From Actinoplanes teichomyceticus ATCC 31121 (GTDB taxonomy: Bacteria > Actinomycetota > Actinomycetes > Mycobacteriales > Micromonosporaceae), in assembly GCF_003711105.1 (NCBI RefSeq), contig NZ_CP023865.1, forward strand, positions 1,462,001-1,526,000: 64,000 bases of DNA. Reading direction: 5' to 3'. The position numbers and the translations under genes were made by a program. Shown in pieces: positions 31,908 through 41,618 of this stretch; position 1 is the stretch's first letter, and every line of letters starts with the position of its first letter. Under the pieces are notes generated by a model that saw only the letters and a list, made by a program, of their open reading frames with translations, was not told where the DNA came from and did no database searches.

Positions 31908-34832
31908 TCAGGAGTGGGACACCGTGAAGCGGTGTCCGGCCTGCGTGGTCCGCGTGCCGTCGGCGGTCCGGCCGGTGACCAGCGCCGTGTAGGCGCCGGC
32001 GGCGGACGGGGTGAACGTCACCTGGGCCGAGCCGTCGTCCGCGGCATCGACCGTGCCGGCCAGCACCGGCGCGCCGCCGTCGGGGACGAACGCGTAGTCG
32101 TACGAGACGACACCGGCCGTCCCGCCGCTGAACCGGAAGGTACCCGCCGTGCCGGGCGCCCCCGCCTCGGTGTCGGCCGGGTACCGGTCCGAGGTGATCA
32201 GCGGCCGGGTCCCGACCGTGAACGGCACGGCCACGGCCGGCGACACCGAGCCGTCGGTGAACTCCCGCTGGACGTACAGCGTGTGCGCGCCGGTGCGGTC
32301 CGGCGTGTACGCCACCGAGGTCATCCACGCGTCCGCCTCCACCGGCGCCTCGTGCAGCGGCCCGTCGTCGACCCGCCAGAGGTACCTGGCGGTCACGTCG
32401 CCCAGCGTGTAGGCGTAGAAGCCGAACTGTCCCGGCACGCCGAGACCGCCGGCCGGCTCCGCCCAGTCGGCCGGCCACGGGTTCTCCACCTCGACGCGCG
32501 GGCTGTCCGCCGACAGCGAGACCGACCGCGGGTCGGAGGCGGCGCCGTCGGCAGCCACGCTGACCACCCGTGCCTCGATGGAGTAGTTCCAGTCCTCGGG
32601 CACGTCCAGGGTGATCGTGGCGGTGCCGTCGGCGCCGGCGGCCACCGTGCGCTCCTCGGCGTCCCGGTCGTCGTAGGGGTTGTCGAACGAGTACCGGAAC
32701 GCGGTCGCCCCGGCCAGCGCCGAGGTGAAGGTGAAGCTCGCCGGGCGGTTGTGGACCAGCCGCTCGTCACCGAACGGGCCGCGCACGGTCAGCTGCGGCG
32801 CCGAGTCGAGGTGCAGGGTGTACTCGGTCGGCGGGGACAGCGTGCCGTCGCTCAGCCGCGCCCACGCGGTGAAGACGCTGTCGCCGGCGTGGGTCGGCAC
32901 CACGTCGACGGAGACGTACGCGCCGTCGACCGTGGTCTGCGGGCCGCCGTCGAAGCGGTAGACCATGCCGGTGACGTCCGGCAGCTCGGAGGAGACCGAC
33001 ACCGAGATCGGGTCGCCGACGTGGGCGCCCCACGTGTTGGCGTACACGTTGGGGTGGGTGTCGATCACCCGGAACGACTCCTCGGCGAGCTGCGACCGGT
33101 TGCCGCCGGCGTCCACCGAGGAGACCCGGATCCTGTAGTGGCCGCCCTGTTCCGGCGTCCAGTTCAGCACCGCGGCGCCGTCCGCGGCCGCGTCCACGCG
33201 CTGCTGCTCGCCCGGGCCGCCGAAGTCGCGTTCCAGGTCGTAGAGGTAGGCGACCACGCCCGTGGTCCGCGGCGCGAAGGTGAAGCTGCCCGGCCTGCCG
33301 GCGACCGGCGAGTGCATCCAGCCGAACTGCTCGGAGCTGATCGCCGGGGCGTCGCTGACCGAGATGCTCTGCGTGTCCGAGCCGATCATCTTCCGGCCCG
33401 CGTAGGTGCGCGTGACGACGGTCTTGACGCCGGTGCTGTCGAAGACCAGGTCGTCCTCGCCCGTGCCGTTCACCGCGGGCACCCGCTTCTCCGGGCCGCC
33501 GTCGACGGCGTACCCGAAGCCGGTGGCCTCGGCGGCGGCCGAGTGCAGCGTGATGTGGCTGGTCAGGCCGACGCCGCGGACGTCGATCGTGGCGGACGGC
33601 GCGGTGTTGCGCACCTCGTACTCGTACCGCACCCAGGGGCCGCGGTTTCCGGCCGCGTCCACCGCGGCGACCTCCAGCCGCCCGGTGCCTCGCATACGCG
33701 GCGTGATCGACACCTTGCCCCGGCCCCCCGGGTGGTTGGCGACCACGTGCTGGACCAGGCCGCCGTCCAGGGCGCTCCAGTCGAAACCGGTGACCTCCAG
33801 GTCGCCGCCGGCGTCGAAGACGAACGTGCCGGGCACGCCGGGGCCGCCGGTGCCGGGGTGGTCGTCGGTCGGGTACTGCCTGGACGACACCAGCGGCCGG
33901 GTCGTCGGCGCGGTCCGGTCGACGGTGAAGTAGCAGGTCCGGCCCCACGGGCCGGCGTCGTCGTAGTCACGGCCCTGCGCGCTCCAGGCGACCACCGTGC
34001 CCTCGTCGAAGCCGCTCAGGTCGAAGCTCGGGCTGGTGGTCTCCCGGCGCTGATCCGGGTGGTCGACCGGCCAGTACGCGAACCAGCGCCGCGCGTAGTC
34101 GAGCGGATCGGCGTCGGTGACCGTGGCGTCGGCCTGCATCCAGGTGCCGGCCGAGGGGTGCCTGGCCGGGGTGCCGCAGCCGGCGTCCGGGTACTTCAGT
34201 TTCAGGCCGCTGACCTTCGGCGCGTGATTGGCCGCCCAGCTCAGCCCGGCCTGGCGCATGGTCCGGCCCAGCTCGGCGTCGGCCTCCGCGCCCGCGGCCA
34301 GCCGGACCTCGACGGTCAGCGACTTCTCGCCGCGCGCCAGCGCCGCCTGGACCTGGGGGAGCATGTCGACGTCGAGATAGGCGCCGGGGCAGATGACGCC
34401 CTTGCCGTGCGCACGCTCGGCGAGCAGTTCGAGCTCCCTGGGCGGGCGCTGCCAGGTGGTGGTCGCGGTGACCGGCCTGGTCCGCCACACCTGGATCGGC
34501 GCCGTCCGGGCGCAGGAGTTCACCGTCCGCTCCGAGGTGTAGAAGGTCACCCGGTGCAGGACCTGGCCCTTGAGCGGGGTCAGGTCGTAGGTGAAGAAGG
34601 CGCGCCCGGTGTGCTGCACGCCGTCGGCGTCCCGGCTGGTGCCGATCAGGTAGTCGCCGGACGGGTTCGGGTTCGGTGTGGACGGCCGGGCTTTGTCCAG
34701 ATAGGTCCACGTGGTCAGGTCGGCAGAGTCGTAGTTCATGGCCTGCGCCGGGGTGGCGAGACCGGCGAGGACGGTGGTGGCGCTCAGCGTGGCAGCGGCC
34801 GCGGCCAGCAGCGCCCGTACGCAACGATGCAT
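31908..34832 (-). CDS. Large secreted protein: DNRLRE-like head and Ig-like repeats
   Basis: Protein of 974 residues. The signal peptide (residues 1-31, ending TPAQA) is clear. Residues about 35-210 look like a DNRLRE-type beta domain (tyl-like LIGTSRDADGVQHTGRAFFT, VHRVTFYTSERTV, AYLDVDMLPQVQAAL, LSWAANHAP). After this come several Ig-like or Big-type beta-sandwich modules, each with phrases such as VPGTFVFDAGGDLEVTGFDW, RPGSFTFAPRTTGVVAYLYD and TAGTFRFSGGTAGVVSYDYA. No catalytic domain or wall anchor is seen. A surface or matrix adhesion role is inferred. The family is common in Micromonospora- and Streptomyces-like secretomes. Confidence 0.82.
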   Translation of the reverse strand: MHRCVRALLAAAAATLSATTVLAGLATPAQAMNYDSADLTTWTYLDKARPSTPNPNPSGDYLIGTSRDADGVQHTGRAFFTYDLTPLKGQVLHRVTFYTSERTVNSCARTAPIQVWRTRPVTATTTWQRPPRELELLAERAHGKGVICPGAYLDVDMLPQVQAALARGEKSLTVEVRLAAGAEADAELGRTMRQAGLSWAANHAPKVSGLKLKYPDAGCGTPARHPSAGTWMQADATVTDADPLDYARRWFAYWPVDHPDQRRETTSPSFDLSGFDEGTVVAWSAQGRDYDDAGPWGRTCYFTVDRTAPTTRPLVSSRQYPTDDHPGTGGPGVPGTFVFDAGGDLEVTGFDWSALDGGLVQHVVANHPGGRGKVSITPRMRGTGRLEVAAVDAAGNRGPWVRYEYEVRNTAPSATIDVRGVGLTSHITLHSAAAEATGFGYAVDGGPEKRVPAVNGTGEDDLVFDSTGVKTVVTRTYAGRKMIGSDTQSISVSDAPAISSEQFGWMHSPVAGRPGSFTFAPRTTGVVAYLYDLERDFGGPGEQQRVDAAADGAAVLNWTPEQGGHYRIRVSSVDAGGNRSQLAEESFRVIDTHPNVYANTWGAHVGDPISVSVSSELPDVTGMVYRFDGGPQTTVDGAYVSVDVVPTHAGDSVFTAWARLSDGTLSPPTEYTLHLDSAPQLTVRGPFGDERLVHNRPASFTFTSALAGATAFRYSFDNPYDDRDAEERTVAAGADGTATITLDVPEDWNYSIEARVVSVAADGAASDPRSVSLSADSPRVEVENPWPADWAEPAGGLGVPGQFGFYAYTLGDVTARYLWRVDDGPLHEAPVEADAWMTSVAYTPDRTGAHTLYVQREFTDGSVSPAVAVPFTVGTRPLITSDRYPADTEAGAPGTAGTFRFSGGTAGVVSYDYAFVPDGGAPVLAGTVDAADDGSAQVTFTPSAAGAYTALVTGRTADGTRTTQAGHRFTVSHS

Positions 34833-35000
34833 GATTTCTCCCCGATTCCCCGCCGGGCCGGAGAGCCGTGCGGGGGGCGAGGGAGCCTAACATCGATGAT
34901 GTTGCGGCGTGGGCGCGCCGCGAAGGGGGCCGGGGGACGGCATCCGGGCGGCACGCGGTGAGCCGCGGGTGTGCCGCCCGGAGCGGTCATCGGTACGCCG

Positions 35001-35558
35001 TCAGACCCGGCACTGCCAGGAGCCGGCGTCGCGGTAGTCGGCGAACCGGTCGATCGTCGCGCTGCCGCCGACGGTGTGCCGGCAGACCGCGGGCAGGCTG
35101 ACGTCGAAGTACGTCGGCCCGCCGCGGCTGTAGTTGACGCAGTGCCAGTCGTAGACGGTCGTGCCGGTCAGGATCGAGGCGCTGTGCCCGGTCGCGACGC
35201 AGTAGTCGTCGATGGCCGGCGTGACCACGGTGGGCGTCACCCGCCAGCACCGCACCGAGGTGGGGTCGGTGAAGCTGCCGATCCGGTCGACGGCGTCGCC
35301 GGTGCCGTAGGCCGAGCGGCAGGCGGCCTCGAAGGTCAGGTCGTGCCGGCTGCCGTCACCGGCGACGCAGTGCCAGTCGTAGGCGGTGGCTCCGTCCAGG
35401 GCGGCGCCGGCGTACCCGATGGAGCGGCAGTAGGCGCCGAGGTCGAGCCCGCCGAGCTGCTGGGGCGTCGTGGACGCCGCGGCGGCCGGGCTGATCGCCG
35501 CCAGCACGCCGGTGAAGCCGACGAGCAGGGCGAGCAGCACCTTGCTGAGCGAACGCAT
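35001..35558 (-). CDS. Secreted protein with two YDWHC repeats
   Basis: Protein of 185 residues with a signal peptide (SKVLLALLVGFTGVLAAISP, cleavage near AAA). The mature part is two homologous modules of about 70 residues, each with four cysteines in the order YC, YDWHC, AxCR/AVCR and CW/QC (for example GAYCRSIGY...AYDWHCVAG and DDYCVATGH...VYDWHCVNY). The spacing suggests two disulfides per module. Such modules occur repeatedly in secreted actinomycete proteins, some with enzymes attached; here there is only the pair. Ligand unknown. Confidence 0.82.
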   Translation of the reverse strand: MRSLSKVLLALLVGFTGVLAAISPAAAASTTPQQLGGLDLGAYCRSIGYAGAALDGATAYDWHCVAGDGSRHDLTFEAACRSAYGTGDAVDRIGSFTDPTSVRCWRVTPTVVTPAIDDYCVATGHSASILTGTTVYDWHCVNYSRGGPTYFDVSLPAVCRHTVGGSATIDRFADYRDAGSWQCRV

Positions 35559-35649
35559 AGCTCTCCTGATCTATCCGAAGATGTCCGGCACAGCCGGGTC
35601 CATCCTCTTTGGACATGGGCAGGCCCAGCCTAGGGCGATGACGGCTTTC

Positions 35650-35663
35650 TGCAAGCACTTGCA
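35650..35663. promoter_or_regulatory. Inverted repeat TGCAAG-CA-CTTGCA upstream of secreted protein
   Basis: A 6-bp perfect inverted repeat with a two-base spacer lies 92 bases before the YDWHC-protein start. The shape resembles operators of LacI-family sugar regulators in actinomycetes (CTTGCA-type half-sites). Confidence 0.4.
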
Positions 35664-35778
35664 AAGAGAACGTAACCGCAACCAGCCAATGATTCATCTT
35701 GCAGTCATGATGATCTGACGATCCTCCGGCCGACGGCTTCACGACAGCCTCCCGCCGCGGTTCGGCCGTTCGCTCCAT

Positions 35779-35790
35779 TCATACGTATGA
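35779..35790. promoter_or_regulatory. 12-bp palindrome TCATACGTATGA before the SGNH gene
   Basis: A perfect palindrome 46 bases before the SGNH-hydrolase start, in an AT-richer promoter region shared with the divergent YDWHC gene. Candidate operator. Confidence 0.4.
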
Positions 35791-35835
35791 TGGCGGCACG
35801 TGTTCTGCCCGTCACCGTCGGTCGATCCGGGGGGA

Positions 35836-36699
35836 ATGATGCCGCGTCGCTGGCACCTCGCCGCACTGGCCCTGCTCGCGGTGTTCGCGCTGGCCTGTGA
35901 GGGCGGCGCCGGCGCGGCCGACCCGAAGCCCACGATCACCCGCAGCAAGGCGCCGGCCGGCTACCCCGCCTCGATGGCGGCGCTGGGCGACTCGATCACC
36001 GCCGGGGTGGGCAGCTGCCTGGCCTATCTGGCCTGCAGCCGGAACTCGTGGGCGACCGGCGCGGCCAGCGGCGTGGACAGTCACTACCGGCGGATCCTGG
36101 CGCGGCACCCGAAGATCAAAGGTCATGTGCACAACTTCGCCGAGCCGGGCGCCGAGGCCGGCGCGCTGGCCGGGCAGGCGGCCCGGGCGGTCGACGCCAA
36201 GGCGCAGTACGTCACGGTCCTGATCGGCGCGAACGACGCCTGCGCCGGGCGGCTGCGGGACATGACCCCGGTGGCGACGTTCCGCGCCCGGGTGGACCGC
36301 GGGCTGGCCCGCCTGAAGAAGGGGCTGCCCCAGGCGCGGGTGCTGGTCGCCAGCATCCCGGACCTGTACCGGCTGTGGCAGGTGGGCCGGGACGACGAAC
36401 GGGCGCTGCGGGTGTGGCGTACCGGCGGGGTCTGCCCGACGATGCTGGCCGATCCGGCGTCCACGGCGAGCGACGACGACCGCCGGCGGCGTGCGGTGCG
36501 GGACCGGATCGACGCCTACGACGACGAGCTGCGCAAGGCCTGCGCGGCGTACGGCAGCCGGTGCCGCTGGGACGGCGGCCGGGTGCACGACGTGCGGTTC
36601 ACCCTCGACCTGGTGAGCACGATCGACTTCTTCCACCCGAACCTGGCCGGGCAGAACGAGCTGGCCCGGGTCACCTATCCGCGCCGTTTCGGCTGGTGA
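35836..36699 (+). CDS. SGNH/GDSL-type esterase lipoprotein
   Basis: Protein of 287 residues with a GGGGGG ribosome site; a second ATG follows at once. The lipobox is VFALACEGG. The SGNH blocks are present: ALGDSITAG (catalytic Ser), FAEPGAEAG (Gly block), IGANDACAG (Asn block) and DFFHPNLAGQ (Asp-x-x-His). Enzymes of this group remove acetyl or acyl groups from carbohydrates or lipids; next to a pectin lyase, a rhamnogalacturonan acetylesterase-like role is attractive but inferred. Lipid anchoring would hold it at the outer face of the membrane. Confidence 0.87.
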   Translation: MMPRRWHLAALALLAVFALACEGGAGAADPKPTITRSKAPAGYPASMAALGDSITAGVGSCLAYLACSRNSWATGAASGVDSHYRRILARHPKIKGHVHNFAEPGAEAGALAGQAARAVDAKAQYVTVLIGANDACAGRLRDMTPVATFRARVDRGLARLKKGLPQARVLVASIPDLYRLWQVGRDDERALRVWRTGGVCPTMLADPASTASDDDRRRRAVRDRIDAYDDELRKACAAYGSRCRWDGGRVHDVRFTLDLVSTIDFFHPNLAGQNELARVTYPRRFGW

Positions 36700-36924
36700 C
36701 AGCGCGCGTGGCGAGCCCGGCCCGGCCGCGGTCGGCGCCGACGAACGCGCAGCACATCGCCCGGGACGACCGCTTCGGCGAGGCGCCTACGAGGCGCTGC
36801 GGTACGCGCGGGACCCAGGCGCACATCGGCGTCGGAGCCCGGCTGATCCGCGACGGCGCCGGGGGAGGTCTCCCCGCAGGGCCGGGTGCGGCGGGTGAGC
36901 GGCCGGTGTAGCCCGGGTCATAAT

Positions 36925-36940
36925 TTTGCAGCGCGGCAAA
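36925..36940. promoter_or_regulatory. TTTGC-N6-GCAAA inverted repeat before the PL11 gene
   Basis: TTTGC at 36925-36929 and GCAAA at 36936-36940 form a short dyad about 90 bases before the PL11 lyase start. The surrounding 330-base gap (36700-37030) contains no gene. Weak candidate operator. Confidence 0.3.
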
Positions 36941-37030
36941 GCGATCAGCTGGCGAAACGGAACGGCCCGTCGCCGCCGCCGTCAACGGCGCGCAACGATC
37001 GATACACAGTGACCTCCTACCTTGCGCGCC

Positions 37031-39511
37031 ATGAGACGCGCATCCGCGGCGGTCACGACCGGCCTCGTGCTGGCCGGGCTGGCCGTCACCCCGGCCTCCG
37101 CCGCCAGCCGGCCGACCGGCCCGCAACAGCCGAAACGTATCGTCGAGTCGCTCGACCGGGGCCTGGTCGCGGTGCCGGCCGAGGGCGGCGGCACCTTCCT
37201 GAGCTGGCGGCTGCTGGGCACCGAGTACGGCGCCGGCGTCGCCTTCAACGTCTACCGGGGCTCGCGCCGGCTCAACAGCCGCCCGATCACCGCCTCCACC
37301 ACCTTCACCGACCGCTCCCGCGGCTCGGGCGCGTACACCGTCCGCGCCGTGGTGCGTGGCCGGGAGCGGGGCGCGAGCGCCGCCGCGTTCACCCCCGGCG
37401 ACATCCCGCTGGCCGCCGCGCCCGGCTACTACGTGCAGCACGCCTGGCCCGGTGACCTGGACGGCGACGGCCGCTACGAGATCGTGGTGTCCCGGCTCGC
37501 CACCGATTTGGACAAGCCGAACTACCTGGAGGCGTACACCCTGGCCGGGCGGCAGCTGTGGCGGGTCGATCTCGGCCCGGCGTCGTACACCCGGGGCGGT
37601 GGCAACGCGGCCAACGATCCGCCGCCGGCCGCGATCAGCGGCTACGGCGACGTCGCCGGGTACCGCAACGACGACAACGTCACCGTCTACGACCTGGACA
37701 GCGACGGCCGCGCCGAGGTGGTCGTGAAGACCGCGAACGGCACGACCTTCGCCGACGGCGCGGTGATCCGCTCCGACGATCCACTGGACCAGTTCGTCTC
37801 GGTCGTCGACGGCCGTACCGGGGTGGAGCGCGAGCGGGTCCCGGTCGCCGCCGACCTCGCCGCCGACGGCCCCTCCGGCGGCCAGTACGGCGTCGGCTAC
37901 CTCGACGGCGTGCATCCCAGCCTGATCACCAAGCAGGTGGTCCGGGCCGGCGCGAAACGTGGCGACTTCCGGGTCCTCTTCGCGGCCTGGGACTTCGACG
38001 GACGGGACCTGACCCGCCGGTGGACGTTCGTCCGCGGCGCCGTCGGCACCAGCTTCCACCAGCTGCGCGTCGTCGACGTCGACCAGGACGGCCGGGACGA
38101 GATCGCGGACGGCAACTACGTGGTCAACAGCGACGGCACGTTCCGCTACGTGGTGCCCGGCGCCGTGCACGGGGACCGGTTCCACATCGGTGACCTCGAC
38201 CCGAAGCGCCCCGGCCTGGAGGGCTACGCCATCCAGCAGACCGAGGGCGGGATCTTCACCGCCTTCCCCTGGTACTACTACGACGCCTCGACCGGTGAGC
38301 GCCTGCTGACCGGCTCGCACCCGGACGTGCCGCAGGACGCCACGCTGTGGGACGTCCCGCGGGGTACCACCGCGGACATCGACCCCACCCACCCCGGCTA
38401 CGAGTTCTGGGCCGCCACCGCCGCCCCGGACCTGCCCGGCGCCGGGGTCTGGAGCACCGCCGGTAAGCGGATCTCGACGGCCACACCCAGCGTGAACTTC
38501 CGCATCTGGTGGGACGGCGACACCGGCTCCGAGCTGCTGGACAACACGTACGTGGAGAAGTGGGACTGGCGCAAGCGGACCAGCTCCAAGATCTTCGAAC
38601 CGTCCGGCGTCGTGTCCTCGTGGCGCAACGCGGTGCCGTTCTACGGCGACATCCTCGGCGACTGGCGTGAGGAGTACCTCGCCGAGACCAGCGACCACAC
38701 CGCGCTGCGGGTGTTCACCACGAACATCGCGACCAGCACCCGGTTGTACACGCTGGCACACGACCCGGCCTACCGCCTGGGCTGGACGGTCCGGGGCTAC
38801 CTGCAGTCCACGCTGACCGGCTTCTATCTCGGCTTCGGCGGCAAGGCCCCGCGCCGGCCGAACATCCGGACCACCGCCGCCGCGGACCGGGCCTGGCAGG
38901 TGATCGCCGAGGACAACTTCGTCACCGACAGCGGCAGGTGGTCGGCCGAGCTGCAGAGCGGCGGCACGGTCACGGCCCGCGACGGTGTGCTCGACGTCGA
39001 CGTCCCGGGCGGCGCGACGGTCTGGCTCAAACAGGAGCTGGCGGGCCCGTACGAGATCGAGTACACCGCCACCCCGATCGCCGCGGGCGGCCCGAACGAC
39101 CTGGTCACCGACCTGAACTCGTTCTGGAACGCCCGGGACGCGCGCTCCCCGGACGACATCTTCGCGACCACCCGCCACGGCGCCTTCGCCGAGTACGACC
39201 ACCTGCGCACCTACTACGCCGGGCAGGGCGCCAACCTCAACACCACCACCCGCTTCCGCAGGTACGTGGGGGAGCCCGGCAACCGCCCGCTGATCTACGA
39301 CTACACGTCGCCGCTGATCGAGGCGAACGTCGGGGTCCACGTGCGGATCGCGGTGGACGGCTCGCGCATCCGCTACTACAGCGACGACCGGCTGGTCTTC
39401 GACTACACCGACCCGGACCCGTACCGCAGCGGCTGGTTCGCCTTCCGTACCGTCGCCAGCCACTTCCACATCCAGGACTTCACCGTGTGGAGGCCGCCCA
39501 CGGCAGCCTGA
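37031..39511 (+). CDS. PL11 rhamnogalacturonan lyase with C-terminal beta domain
   Basis: Protein of 826 residues with a signal peptide (ASAAVTTGLVLAGLAVTPAS). The PL11 fold follows from about residue 35: ESLDRGLVAVPAEGGGTFLS, WRLLGTEYG, FNVYRGSRRL, then Ca-binding propeller-like strings GDLDGDGRYEIVV, DLDSDGRAEVVVKTANGT, DVDQDGRDEIADGNYVV and FYGDILGDWREEYL. The last 190 residues form a separate jelly-roll-like domain (DUF6250-like) ending WFAFRTVASHFHIQDFTVW. PL11 enzymes cleave rhamnogalacturonan-I of plant pectin outside the cell. Neighbours (SGNH esterase, sugar-binding protein) fit a pectin-use locus. Confidence 0.92.
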   Translation: MRRASAAVTTGLVLAGLAVTPASAASRPTGPQQPKRIVESLDRGLVAVPAEGGGTFLSWRLLGTEYGAGVAFNVYRGSRRLNSRPITASTTFTDRSRGSGAYTVRAVVRGRERGASAAAFTPGDIPLAAAPGYYVQHAWPGDLDGDGRYEIVVSRLATDLDKPNYLEAYTLAGRQLWRVDLGPASYTRGGGNAANDPPPAAISGYGDVAGYRNDDNVTVYDLDSDGRAEVVVKTANGTTFADGAVIRSDDPLDQFVSVVDGRTGVERERVPVAADLAADGPSGGQYGVGYLDGVHPSLITKQVVRAGAKRGDFRVLFAAWDFDGRDLTRRWTFVRGAVGTSFHQLRVVDVDQDGRDEIADGNYVVNSDGTFRYVVPGAVHGDRFHIGDLDPKRPGLEGYAIQQTEGGIFTAFPWYYYDASTGERLLTGSHPDVPQDATLWDVPRGTTADIDPTHPGYEFWAATAAPDLPGAGVWSTAGKRISTATPSVNFRIWWDGDTGSELLDNTYVEKWDWRKRTSSKIFEPSGVVSSWRNAVPFYGDILGDWREEYLAETSDHTALRVFTTNIATSTRLYTLAHDPAYRLGWTVRGYLQSTLTGFYLGFGGKAPRRPNIRTTAAADRAWQVIAEDNFVTDSGRWSAELQSGGTVTARDGVLDVDVPGGATVWLKQELAGPYEIEYTATPIAAGGPNDLVTDLNSFWNARDARSPDDIFATTRHGAFAEYDHLRTYYAGQGANLNTTTRFRRYVGEPGNRPLIYDYTSPLIEANVGVHVRIAVDGSRIRYYSDDRLVFDYTDPDPYRSGWFAFRTVASHFHIQDFTVWRPPTAA

Positions 39512-39554
39512 CCGGTGGAGGTCAGCCTGGCGTTCATCGAGTAATGTAAATCAC

Positions 39555-40754
39555 ATGCCGGACCTGTATTCGCGGCGCTCGTTCATCGCCGGGGTCATCA
39601 CCTCCGGAATGCTCTCCACCACCGCTGGATATCTGCTGACCCGCCGCACCCCGGTGACCCTCACCCTGGTCACCGGGGGCGACGCGACCGGCGGCCGGAA
39701 CCTGCTGATCAACCTGTGGAACCGGTTCCACCCCGACGTGACGCTCGAGGTGCTGACCGTCAACAGCTCCACCCGCGACCAGTACGACACGTTCGCCGGC
39801 ACCCGGGCCGACATCTACAACCTGGACGTCATCCACATCCCGCGCCTGGCGGCCCGGGGCCGGATCGCGCCGATCGAGGCGCCGGACGGCATCACGCTGC
39901 TCGACCCGGTGCAGCGGATCAGCCAGGTCGAGGAGGACTCGACCCGGCTCTGGGCGGTGCCGTTCAACACCGACGTCGGGATGCTCTTCCGCCGCATCAC
40001 CGACAAGCGGGCCCCCGACCCCGAACCCCGGATCGGCGACCTGATCGCCGACGCGCGGCATCCCGGCCAGTTCGCCGGCCAGCTCGCCGTCGAGGGCTCC
40101 ACCACCGGCGAGGCGTTCGTGATCAACGTGCTGGAGCAGGCCCTGGCCCAGGACCCGACGATCCTCGACGAGCGCGGCGTGGTCTCCACCAGCCTCGGCC
40201 AGTGGCAGCGGGCGCTGGCCCCGCTCGCCGACGCGCTGCGCGCCGGGCGGATCGTGACGGCGGCCGGCGAGGAGGCCACGAACGCGGCGTTCCAGGAGCG
40301 GAATCTGCGGTACATGCGCAACTGGCCGGTCTGGTACCCGGCGATCGACCGGGTGGAGCGGGACAAGAAACCCGGCACCGCGGCGATCCGCCTCGGCCGG
40401 CTCCCGATCGGCATCCTGGGCGGCCAGTGCCTCGCGGTGGCCGCGGACACCGAGCACCGCGACCGGGCCGAGGCGGTGATCCGCTTCCTGACCGGGATGC
40501 CGGCGCAGAAGCTGCTCGCCACCTACGGTTTCGCCCCCACCGCCGCCGAGGCCTACAACGACCCCGAGGTCCGGGCGACGATGCCGCACCTGGACATCGT
40601 CCGGTCCGCGGTGGAGGACGCCCATCCCCGCCCGATGCGGCCCGGGTACGCCGACTTCGCGCAGGTGTTCCGCCAGCACACCGTGGATTACCTGTACCGC
40701 CGGGTCGAACTCACCGACGGATTCGTCGAGGCCATGCAGAAGGCGTTGCGGTGA
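39555..40754 (+). CDS. Extracellular sugar-type solute-binding protein
   Basis: Protein of 399 residues with a Tat-like signal (LYSRRSFIAGVITSGMLSTT). The mature part has family-1 binding-protein marks: TLVTGGDATGGRNLLINLWN, a hinge near LWAVPFNTDVGMLF, and AVIRFLTGMPAQKLLATYGF followed by APTAAEAYNDPEV. Such proteins deliver sugars to ABC importers, but no permease or ATPase follows. Instead a small membrane protein is coupled to it (GTGA), so a sensing rather than transport role is possible. Confidence 0.83.
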   Translation: MPDLYSRRSFIAGVITSGMLSTTAGYLLTRRTPVTLTLVTGGDATGGRNLLINLWNRFHPDVTLEVLTVNSSTRDQYDTFAGTRADIYNLDVIHIPRLAARGRIAPIEAPDGITLLDPVQRISQVEEDSTRLWAVPFNTDVGMLFRRITDKRAPDPEPRIGDLIADARHPGQFAGQLAVEGSTTGEAFVINVLEQALAQDPTILDERGVVSTSLGQWQRALAPLADALRAGRIVTAAGEEATNAAFQERNLRYMRNWPVWYPAIDRVERDKKPGTAAIRLGRLPIGILGGQCLAVAADTEHRDRAEAVIRFLTGMPAQKLLATYGFAPTAAEAYNDPEVRATMPHLDIVRSAVEDAHPRPMRPGYADFAQVFRQHTVDYLYRRVELTDGFVEAMQKALR

Positions 40755-41107
40755 GCGCGGGGACCGGCCTGCAGGCCTGGCTCGTACCGGTCTTCGTGAC
40801 CGCGGCGATCATCCTGGTCGAGACGGCCGTCTGGCTGGTGACCAGCCGGCGCAGACCGACCCCGCAGACCGCCACGGTGGGTGACCGGCGGGTCCAGACG
40901 CTGGCGCTCGGCCTGCTGGTGCTGCTCGCCCTGGCGGTCGCCGGGATGGCCGGCCTCGGCCCGAACCTCGCCGACCAGCTCGCCAGCGTGATCGCCGCGC
41001 TGCTCGGCGGCGTGTCGGCCTTCCTCACCTACCTGTCCTACAAGTCCACCCAGACGCGCCCGGAACCGGATCGGCGGGAGGAGATCCCGACGACCCGTGA
41101 CCGGTGA
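40751..41107 (+). CDS. Small three-helix membrane protein
   Basis: Protein of 118 residues starting inside the stop of the binding-protein gene. Three hydrophobic segments are visible: LVPVFVTAAIILVETAVWLV, LGLLVLLALAVAGMAGLG and ASVIAALLGGVSAFLTYLSY, with a charged tail. No known family. Coupled translation suggests it works with the solute-binding protein, perhaps as its membrane partner in signalling. Confidence 0.68.
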   Translation: MSAGTGLQAWLVPVFVTAAIILVETAVWLVTSRRRPTPQTATVGDRRVQTLALGLLVLLALAVAGMAGLGPNLADQLASVIAALLGGVSAFLTYLSYKSTQTRPEPDRREEIPTTRDR

Positions 41108-41183
41108 GCACGCCGATCCGGCGGTAAGATCGCCGCCCTTACGATGACGGGCGGCTCACTGCCGCGACACGGGGAGGCGACGG

Positions 41184-41618
41184 GTGCGACGCGAGGCTCC
41201 GGCGGACTGGTTGGCGCGGACGGTCCGCGACACCATGTCCCGGATCGACCGGATCAACGAGGCACGGGACCGGATCGCCGAGATCAGCGGCGCGGCCGAG
41301 TCGCCCGGCGGTGAGGTACGGGTCGTGGTCACCCCGGCCGGGCTGGTCCGCTCGCTGGAGTTGAGCCGCACCGCGTACCGCCTGTCCCCGGAGGTCCTCG
41401 CCGACCTGATCGTGGAGACCATCCGGCGGGCGGCGGCCGACGGGGCGTCGGCGCTGACCGAGACGTTGCAGCCGGTCGCCGGCGCCGACGTGGATCTCCA
41501 GTCGCGGTTGCAGGGCTACGCCGGCGCCGACGAGCAGACCCTGAACGGCGCCCGGGAATCGCTGCGGGCGATCTCCCGCGAGGTGCTCGACCGGCCGGCC
41601 GGAGGTGCGGCGCGATGA
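41184..41618 (+). CDS. YbaB/EbfC-family protein, second WXG cluster
   Basis: Protein of 144 residues (GTG after GGGGAGG). It has the YbaB outline: the long helix TMSRIDRINEARDRIAEISG, strands GEVRVVVTPAGLVRSLEL, and the helix SPEVLADLIVETIRRAAADG. A C-terminal extension is charged. It overlaps the next gene (ATGA). YbaB proteins bind DNA in other bacteria; in actinomycetes such genes regularly precede ESX/WXG-like proteins, and here as at 18575 the order is YbaB then WXG. Confidence 0.8.
   Translation: MRREAPADWLARTVRDTMSRIDRINEARDRIAEISGAAESPGGEVRVVVTPAGLVRSLELSRTAYRLSPEVLADLIVETIRRAAADGASALTETLQPVAGADVDLQSRLQGYAGADEQTLNGARESLRAISREVLDRPAGGAAR

Noticed and set aside
31914..34961. A 1015-residue plus-strand frame opposite the Ig-like secreted protein
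   Set aside because: Antisense shadow; no ribosome site or domain. The minus-strand protein has a signal peptide and clear repeats.
36671..39469. A 932-residue minus-strand frame opposite the PL11 lyase
   Set aside because: Antisense shadow of a well-recognised enzyme.
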